DNA of 64,000 nucleotides from Heliobacterium mobile. Its GTDB lineage: Bacteria > Bacillota > Desulfitobacteriia > Heliobacteriales > Heliobacteriaceae. The notes under the pieces are model-generated. The model was given only the letters and a program-made list of their open reading frames with translations, ran no database searches and was not told the origin of the DNA. How positions within the stretch are numbered: the first letter of the stretch is position 1; each line of letters opens with the position of its first letter. Shown one piece after another: positions 55,481 to 63,149 of the stretch. The position numbers and the translations under genes are program-made. The stretch is from positions 1 through 64,000 of the forward strand of contig NZ_WNKU01000016.1 in the NCBI RefSeq assembly GCF_009720735.1, given 5' to 3'.

Positions 55481-56341
55481 GTGGAGCATAAGGAATTGTT
55501 GGCTGCAGATGAGTCCCTTACAGAAACGAAGGATGAAATTGGTCTAGAATCGACCTTTAATTGTGCTGCCCGATCAGACAACTTGTCCGTGATAGAATCG
55601 GTACCGGAGACGATGGGTCTTACGGTAGAGGAGCGGGACGTACTGCTCGGTGCTTCGGAAGAGCCTACCGGTAGAATCCGGCAGGGCAGAGGCTTCATTC
55701 GTCTTTTCTCTGGTGGTATGGCATTGATTGTTGCAGGTTTTATTATGGGGCAAGTGGTTCTCGCTGTGGCAGACCCGGGTAGTCCCGACGATCCATTGAT
55801 TACGAAAAGTTTTTTTGAAAAGATTTTAGGTGATAACTCAGTTCAGGTACACAATCAAATTGTTGCCTTAAACCAGCGGATTGAAACGCTTCAAAAGGCA
55901 CTAGAGAAGTCCGGTACATCTGTACAACTCCCGCCCATGCCTGCAAACTATCAAAATACGCCATGGACAGTCGCGCCAAGCATCGCCGGAGCCACGGTGT
56001 CGCCTGTGCTGATTAACGGGCCTGTTGACGGTTCTGTGGCAAATACCAACGCCTCTTCCACCGCCGTGATCGGTTCTGTCAGCGGCGGCGTGACAGGGAC
56101 AGGGGCCTCAACGGCCGTCTCCAACGGTAAACCACAGGGAATGGTCAATTCATCGACTGGTGCGAATGTTCGTTACGGCCCAGGTATGGATTACACGGTT
56201 GTTTGCGTTGCAGATCATGGGACTCTGTTAACGATTTTGGAAACCAAGGCCGGATCGGACGGTTCGAAGTGGTACCGAGTCACGCTGCCTGATGGACGTG
56301 AAGGATTTATTCGCCAGGATTTGGTGACTCTCAAAAATTAG
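55481..56341 (+). CDS. Membrane-anchored bacterial SH3-domain protein
   Basis: I choose GTG 55481, seven bases after GGGGGGAG; a start at 55436 lacks a ribosome site. The 286-residue protein has an acidic cytoplasmic N-terminus (about 1-75), one transmembrane helix (about 82-102, MALIVAGFIMGQVVLAV), a short coiled coil (about 125-140, ALNQRIETLQKALEK) and a Ser/Thr-rich linker. A C-terminal SH3b domain (about 220-286) has NVRYGPGMDYTVV and GREGFIRQDLV. SH3b domains usually bind peptidoglycan peptides, so it probably links the membrane to the wall. It lies between the initiating transferase and the epimerase. Confidence 0.8.
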   Translation: MEHKELLAADESLTETKDEIGLESTFNCAARSDNLSVIESVPETMGLTVEERDVLLGASEEPTGRIRQGRGFIRLFSGGMALIVAGFIMGQVVLAVADPGSPDDPLITKSFFEKILGDNSVQVHNQIVALNQRIETLQKALEKSGTSVQLPPMPANYQNTPWTVAPSIAGATVSPVLINGPVDGSVANTNASSTAVIGSVSGGVTGTGASTAVSNGKPQGMVNSSTGANVRYGPGMDYTVVCVADHGTLLTILETKAGSDGSKWYRVTLPDGREGFIRQDLVTLKN

Positions 56342-56405
56342 GTTTGAACTGCAGGATAGTAGATACGGATAGAAATTCTTTCGGTTGGAAAGGCAGTGTG
56401 CTTCT

Positions 56406-57335
56406 TTGAAAGTGCTGGTTACCGGAGGAGCCGGTTTTATTGGCTCCCACTTGGTCGACTTGTTGATCGGCCGGGGCGACGATGTAATCATCGTGGATAA
56501 TTTGTCTACCGGAAAAGAGGAAAATATTCATCCGCAGGCCCGATTTTTCCTGATGGATGTGACCCAACCGGAGATTCGTGAGGTGGTTCGCCGAGAACGT
56601 CCTGACGGAATCGTTCATCTGGCGGCGCAAGTGGACATCCAGGTGTCGCTCCGTGACCCCTTGTGCGATGCCCAGGTGAATATTCTGGGGACCTTGAACG
56701 TTTTGGAAGCTTGCCGGGAGAGTGCGGTCAACCGGGTGATCGTCGCTTCGTCGGCAGCGGTCTATGGCGATCCTCTGCGGCTGCCCATTGATGAAGATCA
56801 TCCCCTCGATCCGGCCAATTGTTACGGTGTCAGCAAGCATACGCCCGAGCATTATTTACAGGTCTACCGCCGCCTTTTTGGAATTACTGGCGTGGCGCTG
56901 CGCTTTGCCAATGTCTATGGCCCGCGGCAAGACGCGAACGGCGAGGGCGGAGTCGTGGCCATTTTTTGCGACCGCCTCGGTAGAGGGGAAGCGCCTTCGA
57001 TCTTTGGTGACGGCGAGCAGACCCGGGATTTTGTCTATGTAGGCGATGTGGCCGAGGCGATCGTCGCGGTGCTTGAGGCGGACACCGAGCGGATTTCAGA
57101 AAGCGTCTACAACGTAGGCACCAGTCATCCGCTGACGGTGAACGAGCTCTTTCGAACCCTTTGTGAGGCCACTGGGGCTCAGTTGAATCCTCGGTATCTG
57201 CCGCCGCGTCCCGGCGATATTCTACACAGCTATTTGGATAACCGCCGGCTGTATGAGGCCCTCGGTTGGGTACCTAGAACTGCGCTGAGAGCGGGCTTGG
57301 AACAGACCATGGCTTTCTGGAGAAAGGACAAGTAG
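56406..57335 (+). CDS. NAD-dependent UDP-sugar epimerase (GalE-like)
   Basis: I choose TTG 56406, so that the product starts MKVLVTGGAGFIGSH with the NAD-binding glycine motif; 309 residues. It is an extended short-chain dehydrogenase/reductase. The catalytic Tyr-x-x-x-Lys is in CYGVSKHTPEHY, with the serine pair in IVASSAAVYGD. The GEGGVVAIFCDRL and DGEQTRDFVYVGDVA segments match UDP-glucose 4-epimerase-type enzymes. It should interconvert UDP-hexoses for the neighbouring glycan pathway, but specificity for UDP-Glc or UDP-GlcNAc cannot be read. A terminator follows. Confidence 0.9.
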   Translation: MKVLVTGGAGFIGSHLVDLLIGRGDDVIIVDNLSTGKEENIHPQARFFLMDVTQPEIREVVRRERPDGIVHLAAQVDIQVSLRDPLCDAQVNILGTLNVLEACRESAVNRVIVASSAAVYGDPLRLPIDEDHPLDPANCYGVSKHTPEHYLQVYRRLFGITGVALRFANVYGPRQDANGEGGVVAIFCDRLGRGEAPSIFGDGEQTRDFVYVGDVAEAIVAVLEADTERISESVYNVGTSHPLTVNELFRTLCEATGAQLNPRYLPPRPGDILHSYLDNRRLYEALGWVPRTALRAGLEQTMAFWRKDK

Positions 57336-57400
57336 TTGAACAGAAGCAATGGGACGTAACGCACCTTGGCGGTTCTTATCAAGCATAACTTTTTTGACGT

Positions 57401-57423
57401 AGCCGCTGCGAAGCGGCTTTTTC
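57401..57423 (+). terminator. Terminator after the epimerase gene
   Basis: AGCCGCT (57401-57407) pairs with AGCGGCT (57412-57418) around a GCGA tetraloop, followed by TTTTT. Confidence 0.85.
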
Positions 57424-57532
57424 TGTCTGCTTTAGGCTGTTATAGAAGGCTTGATGAAAAAACTAGGGCGGGTGATAATGGAAAAGACTTTTTCCGGAGA
57501 CACTTTGAGGGAGTGATAGGCTTGCTACGGAA

Positions 57533-57556
57533 CCGGATAACCGGATAACGGGATAA
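57533..57556. repeat. 8-bp tandem repeat, three copies
   Basis: CCGGATAA is repeated twice, and a third copy reads CGGGATAA. Confidence 0.8.
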
Positions 57557-57876
57557 CTTGTCCGGACGGTTGTCCTTCGTCTAAGCAGGAGAAACGACAT
57601 GGCTTCTGGAAATAACATTTAGGGACCGCTATATAATGACAGTGTTGAAGACCGACGGAGAATGGGTTTTGGTGGTAAATTCCGGCGGCCAGTTGGCAGT
57701 GTTGCGACTGTTCGCCGGGAGATAGGACTTTCCTCGACAGAATGAGACAAAACAGGAGAGGGAATGGCACGACTCTTCGACGCTTTTCTGAGGACAACCC
57801 GATGAAGGGCATGCTATGCTAACACTCGCCAGGAGGCAGGGCGCCGGTTCGGTGACGTTCGTTCATAGGTACTACA

Positions 57877-57918
57877 CTGATGCAGAGATGCTGATACGGA
57901 GACACTGACGCGGAGATT
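57877..57918. repeat. 14-bp tandem repeat, three copies
   Basis: Units begin at 57877, 57891 and 57905. Each reads CTGAYRCRGAG plus three bases. The first eight bases, CTGATGCA, recur at 57943-57950. Confidence 0.8.
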
Positions 57919-58015
57919 CGCATTAGTTTCTGAGTCGAGTCTCTGATGCAGAATACGTCACCAGGATCGCCGCCGCCGCTGAGTAATTTGACAACGATTG
58001 CGGAGGGACGCAGGC

Positions 58016-58198
58016 ATGCAGTTGACTTACCTGTCCAAACAAGGAGAGCTGTCGATTCCCCAAGGTTTATGGGAAGCCTTTCCCCAAGGTGGCCTAGTCC
58101 GTTTTAACATAGATGCGGAAGGCCGGTTGGTCATCCGGCCTATCCCCCATTTGCAATGCGTTTCTTCAAATGAAAGGATGTCGATGAATGGCGATTAA
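58016..58198 (+). CDS. Small AbrB/SpoVT-like DNA-binding protein
   Basis: I choose ATG 58016 after GGAGGG (58002-58007), giving 60 residues. The pattern TYLSKQGELSIPQGLWEAF...VRFNIDAEGRLVIRPI matches the swapped-hairpin AbrB/MazE fold (variable strand, G.ISIP, helix, then GRLVIRP). Such proteins are dimeric DNA-binding regulators or antitoxins. No toxin gene follows: its last 11 bases overlap the phosphohexomutase gene, so the two are translationally coupled. It may autoregulate the pair. The fold call is reasonable, the role is unproven. Confidence 0.6.
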   Translation: MQLTYLSKQGELSIPQGLWEAFPQGGLVRFNIDAEGRLVIRPIPHLQCVSSNERMSMNGD

Positions 58199-59654
58199 GT
58201 TCGGTACCGATGGCTGGCGTGCCATCATGGCCGATGAGTTTACTTTTGGAAATGTGGAGATCGTGGCGCAGGCGATCGCTGATTTTGCCCGGGGAGCAGG
58301 AATTGCCGACCGTGGCGTTGTCATTGGCTACGATATGCGGTTTTTATCAGATAAGTTCGCTTTCCGAGCGGCTGAAGTTTTGACAGGCAACGGGATTCCT
58401 GTGCTCATTCCGCCGGCGGCGCTGCCCACGCCGGTGACAGCTTTTGCGATTACCCACCACCAGGCTGCCGGGGCGATCATGTTGACGGCGAGCCACAATC
58501 CGCCGGAATACAACGGGATTAAGTTTATTCCCGAATACGCCGGGCCGGCCCTGCCGGAGATCACTGATCGCATCGAATCGAGGGTAAAGGAGCTGGTAGC
58601 GTCTGCGCAGGGCCCCGAGGGTAATGATGGCCAGGAACGATTCGATGTAGCCCCTGTGGTGAAAAAGCTGCGACTGACCGAAGCCCGGAAACAAGGGTTG
58701 GTCCGGGATATCGATCCCATGGGCGCCTATATGGCGCAACTGGCATCGGTCGTGGATATGAAAACGGTAGCTGCTTCGGGGTTGAAAATCGTAGTCGACC
58801 CCATGTGGGGAGCCGGAATCGGCTACCTGGAGAAAGTGCTGGACCAGTGTGGCCTTGACTATCAGGTGATTCACAACTATCGCGATGTTCTCTTTGGCGG
58901 CAGTTTGCCGGAACCTTCCGATGCCGTTCTCAAAGAGCTAAAGGCGAAAGTGGTCGAATCGGGCGCTCATCTGGGGCTCGCCTTAGACGGGGATGCCGAC
59001 CGCTTTGGCGTCATCGATGCTGACGGCACCTTTATCAATGCCAACCAGGTATTGACGCTGCTCTATCATCACTTACTGACCCGGCGAGGTTTGACGGGTC
59101 CCGTAGCCCGCACCGTGGCCACGACCCATATGCTCGACCGCATCGCCGCCAAACAGGGCACCACTGTGGAAGAGACACCCGTCGGGTTTAAATACATCGG
59201 CCTTTCCTTGCGGGACCATGGAACACTGCTCGGCGGGGAAGAGTCTGGCGGCCTATCCGTTCGCGGCCATATGCCGGAAAAAGACGGCGTCTTAGCTTGC
59301 ATCCTGATGGCGGAAGTCCGGGCAGCCGCTGGGAAGCCTTTGACGGAAGTGCTCAATGACATTAGCCGGGAATATGGCCAACTGGTTTCGCAACGGCTGG
59401 ATCTGCATACGGCGCCGGAAGAGAAAGGGGCTATTATGGTTGCACTGCAAGCCTATTCACCGTCGAAGATCGCCGGGGTGGACGTAGTCAAACGGCTGAC
59501 CATCGACGGAGTGAAGCTGCAGTTGGCCGATGGCGCCTACGCCCTGGTCCGGGCATCCGGTACGGAACCGCTCTTCCGCCTCTATGTGGAAGCCAACAGC
59601 CAGGAGCAGTTGAAGGCGATTCAGAGCGAGGTTAAGGAAGCCTTGAAGCTGTAG
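58188..59654 (+). CDS. Phosphoglucomutase/phosphomannomutase family protein
   Basis: ATG 58188 overlaps the end of the AbrB-like gene. The 488-residue alpha-D-phosphohexomutase has all four active-site parts: the phosphoserine loop TASHNPPEYNG, the metal loop DGDADRFG, the sugar-binding GEESGG and the phosphate-binding RASGTEPLFRLY. It moves phosphate between C1 and C6 of glucose, mannose or glucosamine phosphate, feeding nucleotide sugars to the cluster upstream. It is longer than typical GlmM, which argues against that assignment. A terminator follows at 59702. Confidence 0.9.
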   Translation: MAIKFGTDGWRAIMADEFTFGNVEIVAQAIADFARGAGIADRGVVIGYDMRFLSDKFAFRAAEVLTGNGIPVLIPPAALPTPVTAFAITHHQAAGAIMLTASHNPPEYNGIKFIPEYAGPALPEITDRIESRVKELVASAQGPEGNDGQERFDVAPVVKKLRLTEARKQGLVRDIDPMGAYMAQLASVVDMKTVAASGLKIVVDPMWGAGIGYLEKVLDQCGLDYQVIHNYRDVLFGGSLPEPSDAVLKELKAKVVESGAHLGLALDGDADRFGVIDADGTFINANQVLTLLYHHLLTRRGLTGPVARTVATTHMLDRIAAKQGTTVEETPVGFKYIGLSLRDHGTLLGGEESGGLSVRGHMPEKDGVLACILMAEVRAAAGKPLTEVLNDISREYGQLVSQRLDLHTAPEEKGAIMVALQAYSPSKIAGVDVVKRLTIDGVKLQLADGAYALVRASGTEPLFRLYVEANSQEQLKAIQSEVKEALKL

Positions 59655-59701
59655 TAGATAACCGAATCGAGCAAATGTAGAAATTAATAACTGGTGAAAA
59701 A

Positions 59702-59737
59702 GGAGTGTTGAACATTACTGTTCGCACTCCATTTTTT
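59702..59737 (+). terminator. Terminator after the phosphohexomutase gene
   Basis: GGAGTG (59702-59707) pairs with CACTCC (59725-59730), with further GAACA/TGTTC pairing across a small bulge, followed by ATTTTTT. Confidence 0.8.
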
Positions 59738-59792
59738 GTGAAAAACCGACTTGTCATAACGTGTGAGCCAACGGGTCATGAACGTTTTATAT

Positions 59793-59833
59793 TTCGGCAC
59801 AATTTTATTTTCGGAGTAATTTTGTTTTTCGGC
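59793..59833. repeat. Three TTCGG-centred direct repeats
   Basis: TTCGG occurs at 59793, 59810 and 59828, each followed by CAC or AGT and an ATTTT block, at 17-18 bp steps. They lie about 70-110 bp upstream of the promoter at 59906-59934 and could be regulator sites. Confidence 0.35.
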
Positions 59834-59905
59834 ACTATTTTGCGCAAAGTATGATTAAGTTCTTTTAGAGTAAGTAAAAATTTACCATTTTGTTTAGGGT
59901 TTCGC

Positions 59906-59934
59906 TTGATTGTACGTCAAATAAAGAGTACAAT
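59906..59934 (+). promoter_or_regulatory. Sigma-A promoter of the coiled-coil gene
   Basis: TTGATT (59906-59911) and TACAAT (59929-59934) with a 17-bp spacer. The start codon is 49 bp downstream. Confidence 0.65.
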
Positions 59935-59983
59935 AGGACCAGAACAAACGTTTGGTCATACCATAAGAACGGAGGGGACATTG

Positions 59984-60484
59984 GTGAGCGAGCAAATGCT
60001 CCAAAAGATCTTGAACGAAATCATGCTGGTAAAGACAGACATGCGGGAAGTTAAAATAAGGCTCACTAGCATTGAGCAGCGAGTGACGGAAATTGAACAG
60101 CGAGTTACTGGTATTGAACAGCGGGTAAATGGTATTGAAGAACGGGTATCCGGAATCGAACAGCGAGTAACCGGTCTTGAACAACAGGTAGCTAATATTG
60201 ATATGAGGGTTACCGGCCTTGAACAACGACAGGATGAAATCTACCATATCGTTAGAGCCATTGAAGGCAATCTCCAAGAATCCAGGGCCGAAGGAAAATC
60301 ATCTATAGAGCGCGTGGACAAACTCGAGGGGGATGTAGCCCGTACAGTCCAATCGGTCAGCCGTCTCGCCGATATGCATTGTGAGGCTTTGGAAATTAAC
60401 AAGGGATTATCTCTAATCACGATCCGCCATGAAGCGCAGATACAGGACTTTCGTCGAGCGAGCATCGCGAACCAGGCAGTATAA
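59984..60484 (+). CDS. Heptad-repeat coiled-coil protein
   Basis: GTG 59984 follows GGAGGGG by six bases; the promoter at 59906-59934 excludes earlier starts. The 166-residue soluble protein has a run of about nine 7-residue units between about residues 28 and 85 with the core IEQRVTG (variants IEERVSG and LEQQVAN). These encode a regular coiled coil from 21-bp DNA repeats at about 60070-60240. A second helical part (about 95-166) follows. There is no signal peptide or enzyme motif. It resembles small tropomyosin-like or t-SNARE-like coiled-coil proteins that are widespread in Firmicutes and have no known role. Single-gene unit with its own terminator. Confidence 0.7.
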   Translation: MSEQMLQKILNEIMLVKTDMREVKIRLTSIEQRVTEIEQRVTGIEQRVNGIEERVSGIEQRVTGLEQQVANIDMRVTGLEQRQDEIYHIVRAIEGNLQESRAEGKSSIERVDKLEGDVARTVQSVSRLADMHCEALEINKGLSLITIRHEAQIQDFRRASIANQAV

Positions 60485-60571
60485 ACGAGGATTTAACGGG
60501 AAAATGATCTGGGTAAAAAACAAAAAAACCCGGCTCAATGTCAAATGGGTATATTTGGCGTGTATTATAAG

Positions 60572-60602
60572 AGTATCGACGATTTACGTCGGTACTTTTT
60601 TA
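60572..60602 (+). terminator. Terminator after the coiled-coil gene
   Basis: AGTATCGACG (60572-60581) pairs with CGTCGGTACT (60587-60596) with one G-T pair, followed by a T-run. The rest of 60603-60967 is AT-rich and contains the promoter candidate at 60747-60774; I see no gene in it. Confidence 0.8.
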
Positions 60603-60746
60603 TGTACAGGATTTATCCTAATGTTTATCTGATACGCTGTAAGTTAAGTAGTAAAAGGTATTTTCAAAATTTATATAAAATAATGATAAAACAGAGAAAT
60701 GTAGTGTGAACGATAGAACATAGGTAAAAGGACAGCGAAAAAATCA

Positions 60747-60774
60747 GCAGGAGAAAATACAGAAACTGTCGAAG
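60747..60774 (+). promoter_or_regulatory. Sigma-H-like promoter and Spo0A-box-like site ahead of degS
   Basis: GCAGGAGAA (60747-60755) and CGAAG (60770-60774) have 18 bases between GGA and GAA. The -10 lies inside TGTCGAA (60767-60773), the core of a Spo0A box. The final T of GAAT is replaced by G, so the promoter match is imperfect. Confidence 0.4.
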
Positions 60775-60967
60775 AGATAAAGTTGAGTCTTACAAATCCC
60801 ATCCGGTGACACAAAATGAACGAAATAACTTATGACTGGATTGGACAGGTTTGTTAAAAGTAAAAAGGCGGGTCCAATTCGATGAAAGGCTGTACACATA
60901 CGCAATATGCAATGTACATGCACTGAGATAGAGAGAAAACCAGGTGGATGGATGGGGAGTGAAAGGT

Positions 60968-62116
60968 GTGCTCGAAGCCGGGGCGTTAGATAAAGTTGTA
61001 CGACAAACTATCGATGCGATCGAGAATGCTAAGGAGCAAATTTTTACTATTGCCGAAGACGCCCGGACAGAATGTGCTCGGGTACAGAAAGATCTTCAAG
61101 AGATTCGGGAATCAACCCAAAAGATTATCGATAAAGTAGATGCGTTGACACTCAAGGAGCGGCAGGCCCGTATCCGGTTAATGGAAGTGAGCCGAGGGCT
61201 GGAACGCTTTTCGGAAGAAGATATCCGCACAGCCTACGAACAGGCTCGAGATATTCAGGTGAATCTGGCTGTCTTGCGAGAGCGGGAAAACCAACTACGC
61301 TTGAAACGGGATGAGTTGGAGCGCCGCTTGCGCCATCTGCAGGGGATGGTGGAACGAGCAGAACAACTTATGAACCAAGTGGGTGTCGTTTTGGATTTTA
61401 TCGGCGGGAACTTAAAAGACCTATCGATGAAAATGGAAGAGGCCCAGCTTCGCCAGCAGGCAGCTTTGCGCATCATTTTGGCCCAGGATCAGGAACGGCT
61501 GCGCGTAGCCCGGGAAATCCATGATGGCCCAGCTCAGATGATGAGCAGCCTCGTTCACCAGGCTGAGCTTTGTGAGCGGCTTCTCGATGTCGATTCTGAG
61601 GCGGTGCGCCGGGAATTGCGAGAACTGAAAGAGGCAGTTCGAGACACGTTGAAAGATGTGCGTAAGATTATTTATGATCTGCGCCCCATCGCCCTCGATG
61701 CTCAGGGGTTAGAACCTGCCTTCAAGCGCTATGTGAGCGACTTCGCTGAGCGAACAGGATTGCAGTTGGAATGCCGTTTTCTGGGTAAGGATCGCCGGCT
61801 CGATCGGCCTTATGAGGTGGCCATTTTTCGCATGGTCCAGGAAGTGCTGAGTAACGTCCGTAAGCACGCCCAGGCCAAAAAGCTCCAGTTTTACTTCGAA
61901 ATGGCGCCGGAAACGGTTACGGTGATTGTCAGGGACGACGGAATTGGTTTTGATCCCGAGGCGATGATAGCTTACTCGGGTGAGCACTTTGGCCTGGTCG
62001 GGATGAAGGAGCGGGGAGAACTGCTAGAGGGCGTCGTCGAGATTCGCAGTCAAAAGGGCCGGGGAACCCAGGTATTGATCCGCATTCCGATTCAAGGTGG
62101 AAACGACAGGGAGTGA
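60968..62116 (+). CDS. degS: Sensor histidine kinase DegS
   Basis: I choose GTG 60968, nine bases after GGGGAG; GTG 60944 is also open. The 382-residue length is close to DegS of Bacillus subtilis. There is no transmembrane helix. The N-terminal half (about 1-170) is a long coiled-coil sensor domain. The HisKA_3 domain carries the phospho-accepting histidine H185 in REIHDGPAQ, and the C-terminal HATPase has NVRKHAQA, DDGIGFDP and the G2 box GLVGMKERGELLEG. It should phosphorylate DegU, encoded five bases downstream. Signals sensed by DegS enzymes include secretion and envelope stress states, which suits this surface-protein locus. Confidence 0.92.
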   Translation: MLEAGALDKVVRQTIDAIENAKEQIFTIAEDARTECARVQKDLQEIRESTQKIIDKVDALTLKERQARIRLMEVSRGLERFSEEDIRTAYEQARDIQVNLAVLRERENQLRLKRDELERRLRHLQGMVERAEQLMNQVGVVLDFIGGNLKDLSMKMEEAQLRQQAALRIILAQDQERLRVAREIHDGPAQMMSSLVHQAELCERLLDVDSEAVRRELRELKEAVRDTLKDVRKIIYDLRPIALDAQGLEPAFKRYVSDFAERTGLQLECRFLGKDRRLDRPYEVAIFRMVQEVLSNVRKHAQAKKLQFYFEMAPETVTVIVRDDGIGFDPEAMIAYSGEHFGLVGMKERGELLEGVVEIRSQKGRGTQVLIRIPIQGGNDRE

Positions 62117-62121
62117 CCATC

Positions 62122-62781
62122 ATGGAACCCATCCGAATTCTGCTTGCCGATGATCATACGTTGCTCCGTCGAGGGCTGCGTAAAATATTGGAGTTGGATC
62201 CGCAGTTTCATGTTCTTGACGAGGCTGGCGACGGGCAGGGTGCTATCAATTTGGCTCGGAAGATAAAACCGGACGTCATCCTGATGGATATTCACATGCC
62301 TGGTGTAAATGGTGTGGAAGCGACTCGCGTGTTGAAGCGGGAGATGCCCGAAACGGGGATCATCATTTTGACGGCTCATGAGGAAGAAGAACATACTCTC
62401 GAACTGATCGAGGCGGGTGTCGACGGCTATTTGCTGAAGGACGTAAGCCCCGATGCACTTTACAGTGCCATCCTGTGTGTCGCCCGAGGCGAGTCGGTGC
62501 TGAACTCCTCTGTGGTGAGCAAGGCGATTCACCGTGCCCGTGGTCAAAAAGTCAATGAAGGTGATACGGCTTTTCATCCTGCCGATGAACTGACGGAACG
62601 GGAACTGGACGTGCTCAAACTGATTGCTCAAGGCTCGACGAATGCTCTGATCGCCAAGAGCCTCTTTATCAGTGAAAAAACGGTGAAAAACCATATTACC
62701 AATATATTTCGGAAATTGCAGGTCAAAGACCGGACGCAGGCGGCTTTATATGCGATTAAGCATCGGCTTGTAAGAATATGA
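62122..62781 (+). CDS. degU: NarL/LuxR-family response regulator DegU
   Basis: I choose ATG 62122, nine bases after AGGGAG; a GTG at 62113 overlapping the degS stop is possible. The 219-residue protein has a receiver domain with the acidic pair DD near residues 10-11, the phospho-acceptor D56 (ILMDIHMPG) and the lysine in YLLKDVSP. Its C-terminal LuxR helix-turn-helix (about 150-215) has LTERELDVLKLIAQG and SEKTVKNHITNIFRKL. The D56 position is the same as in Bacillus DegU. In that organism DegU controls exoprotease and competence genes; comFA is next here, so that link seems conserved. Confidence 0.93.
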   Translation: MEPIRILLADDHTLLRRGLRKILELDPQFHVLDEAGDGQGAINLARKIKPDVILMDIHMPGVNGVEATRVLKREMPETGIIILTAHEEEEHTLELIEAGVDGYLLKDVSPDALYSAILCVARGESVLNSSVVSKAIHRARGQKVNEGDTAFHPADELTERELDVLKLIAQGSTNALIAKSLFISEKTVKNHITNIFRKLQVKDRTQAALYAIKHRLVRI

Positions 62782-62783
62782 GG

Positions 62784-62807
62784 ATGTACTAGCCGGGGCT
62801 AGTACAT
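62784..62807 (+). other. Palindromic hairpin just after degU
   Basis: ATGTACTAGC (62784-62793) pairs perfectly with GCTAGTACAT (62798-62807), with a 4-base loop. There is no T-run, so it is either a processing or stabilising stem or a protein-binding site rather than a classical terminator. Confidence 0.5.
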
Positions 62808-62899
62808 GTAACAAAGAATATGGAAAAGATCCTTTTGATGCGCAGAAAAGCGAAAAAACCTGGGGTAGAATTCTATAGTGATGTGGCAAAGTGTTGCGG

Positions 62900-62948
62900 A
62901 AACCGGTTATTTTCAATGGAGATTCGATTGAAAATAACCGGTTTTTCT
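62900..62948 (+). terminator. Strong terminator downstream of degSU
   Basis: An 18-bp perfect stem (62900-62917 with 62927-62944) is followed by TTTTTC. The AACCGGTTATTTTC arm resembles the terminator at 905-954. It separates degSU from comFA. Confidence 0.9.
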
Positions 62949-63083
62949 TTCCAAGAATATTTGTTTTCAAAATTGAAACTTAGGGTTTTAAAGAACAGGG
63001 GGTATTGTACTTGTGAGGAAAAATCATGGGTGTAATGACGGAGTGGGCAAAAAGTGGATTGATCCAAAATCGTGCAGAACGAG

Positions 63084-63112
63084 GCAGGAAAAGGTCGGTC
63101 AAGGGAGAATGA
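63084..63112 (+). promoter_or_regulatory. Sigma-H-like promoter of comFA
   Basis: GCAGGAAAA (63084-63092) and GGAGAATGA with GAAT at 63107-63110 have 17 bases between GGA and GAAT. It is the best sigma-H match in the window. The start codon is about 40 bp downstream. Confidence 0.55.
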
Positions 63113-63149
63113 ATTATAGGAAGAATATGTAAATAAAGGGTGATGCTCG

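Larger units (their letters stand above)
57424..58015. other. 592-bp intergenic stretch without a recognised gene
   Basis: No frame here has a credible start, ribosome site and protein-like composition. It contains two short tandem repeats (57533-57556 and 57877-57918), a TATAAT at 57632-57637 with a poor -35, and many Gs with short complementary blocks. It could hold a structured RNA or the remains of a lost gene; no riboswitch or known ncRNA consensus was recognised. Confidence 0.5.

Noticed and set aside
57725-57735. GAGGAAAGTCC on the minus strand, as in RNase P RNA
   Set aside because: None of the other conserved RNase P RNA blocks lies at the right distance on the same strand, so I treat it as chance.
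57525-57812. Minus-strand ORF of 95 codons in the 57.4-58.0 kb gap
   Set aside because: No ribosome site and no protein-like pattern; it runs across the 8-bp tandem repeat.
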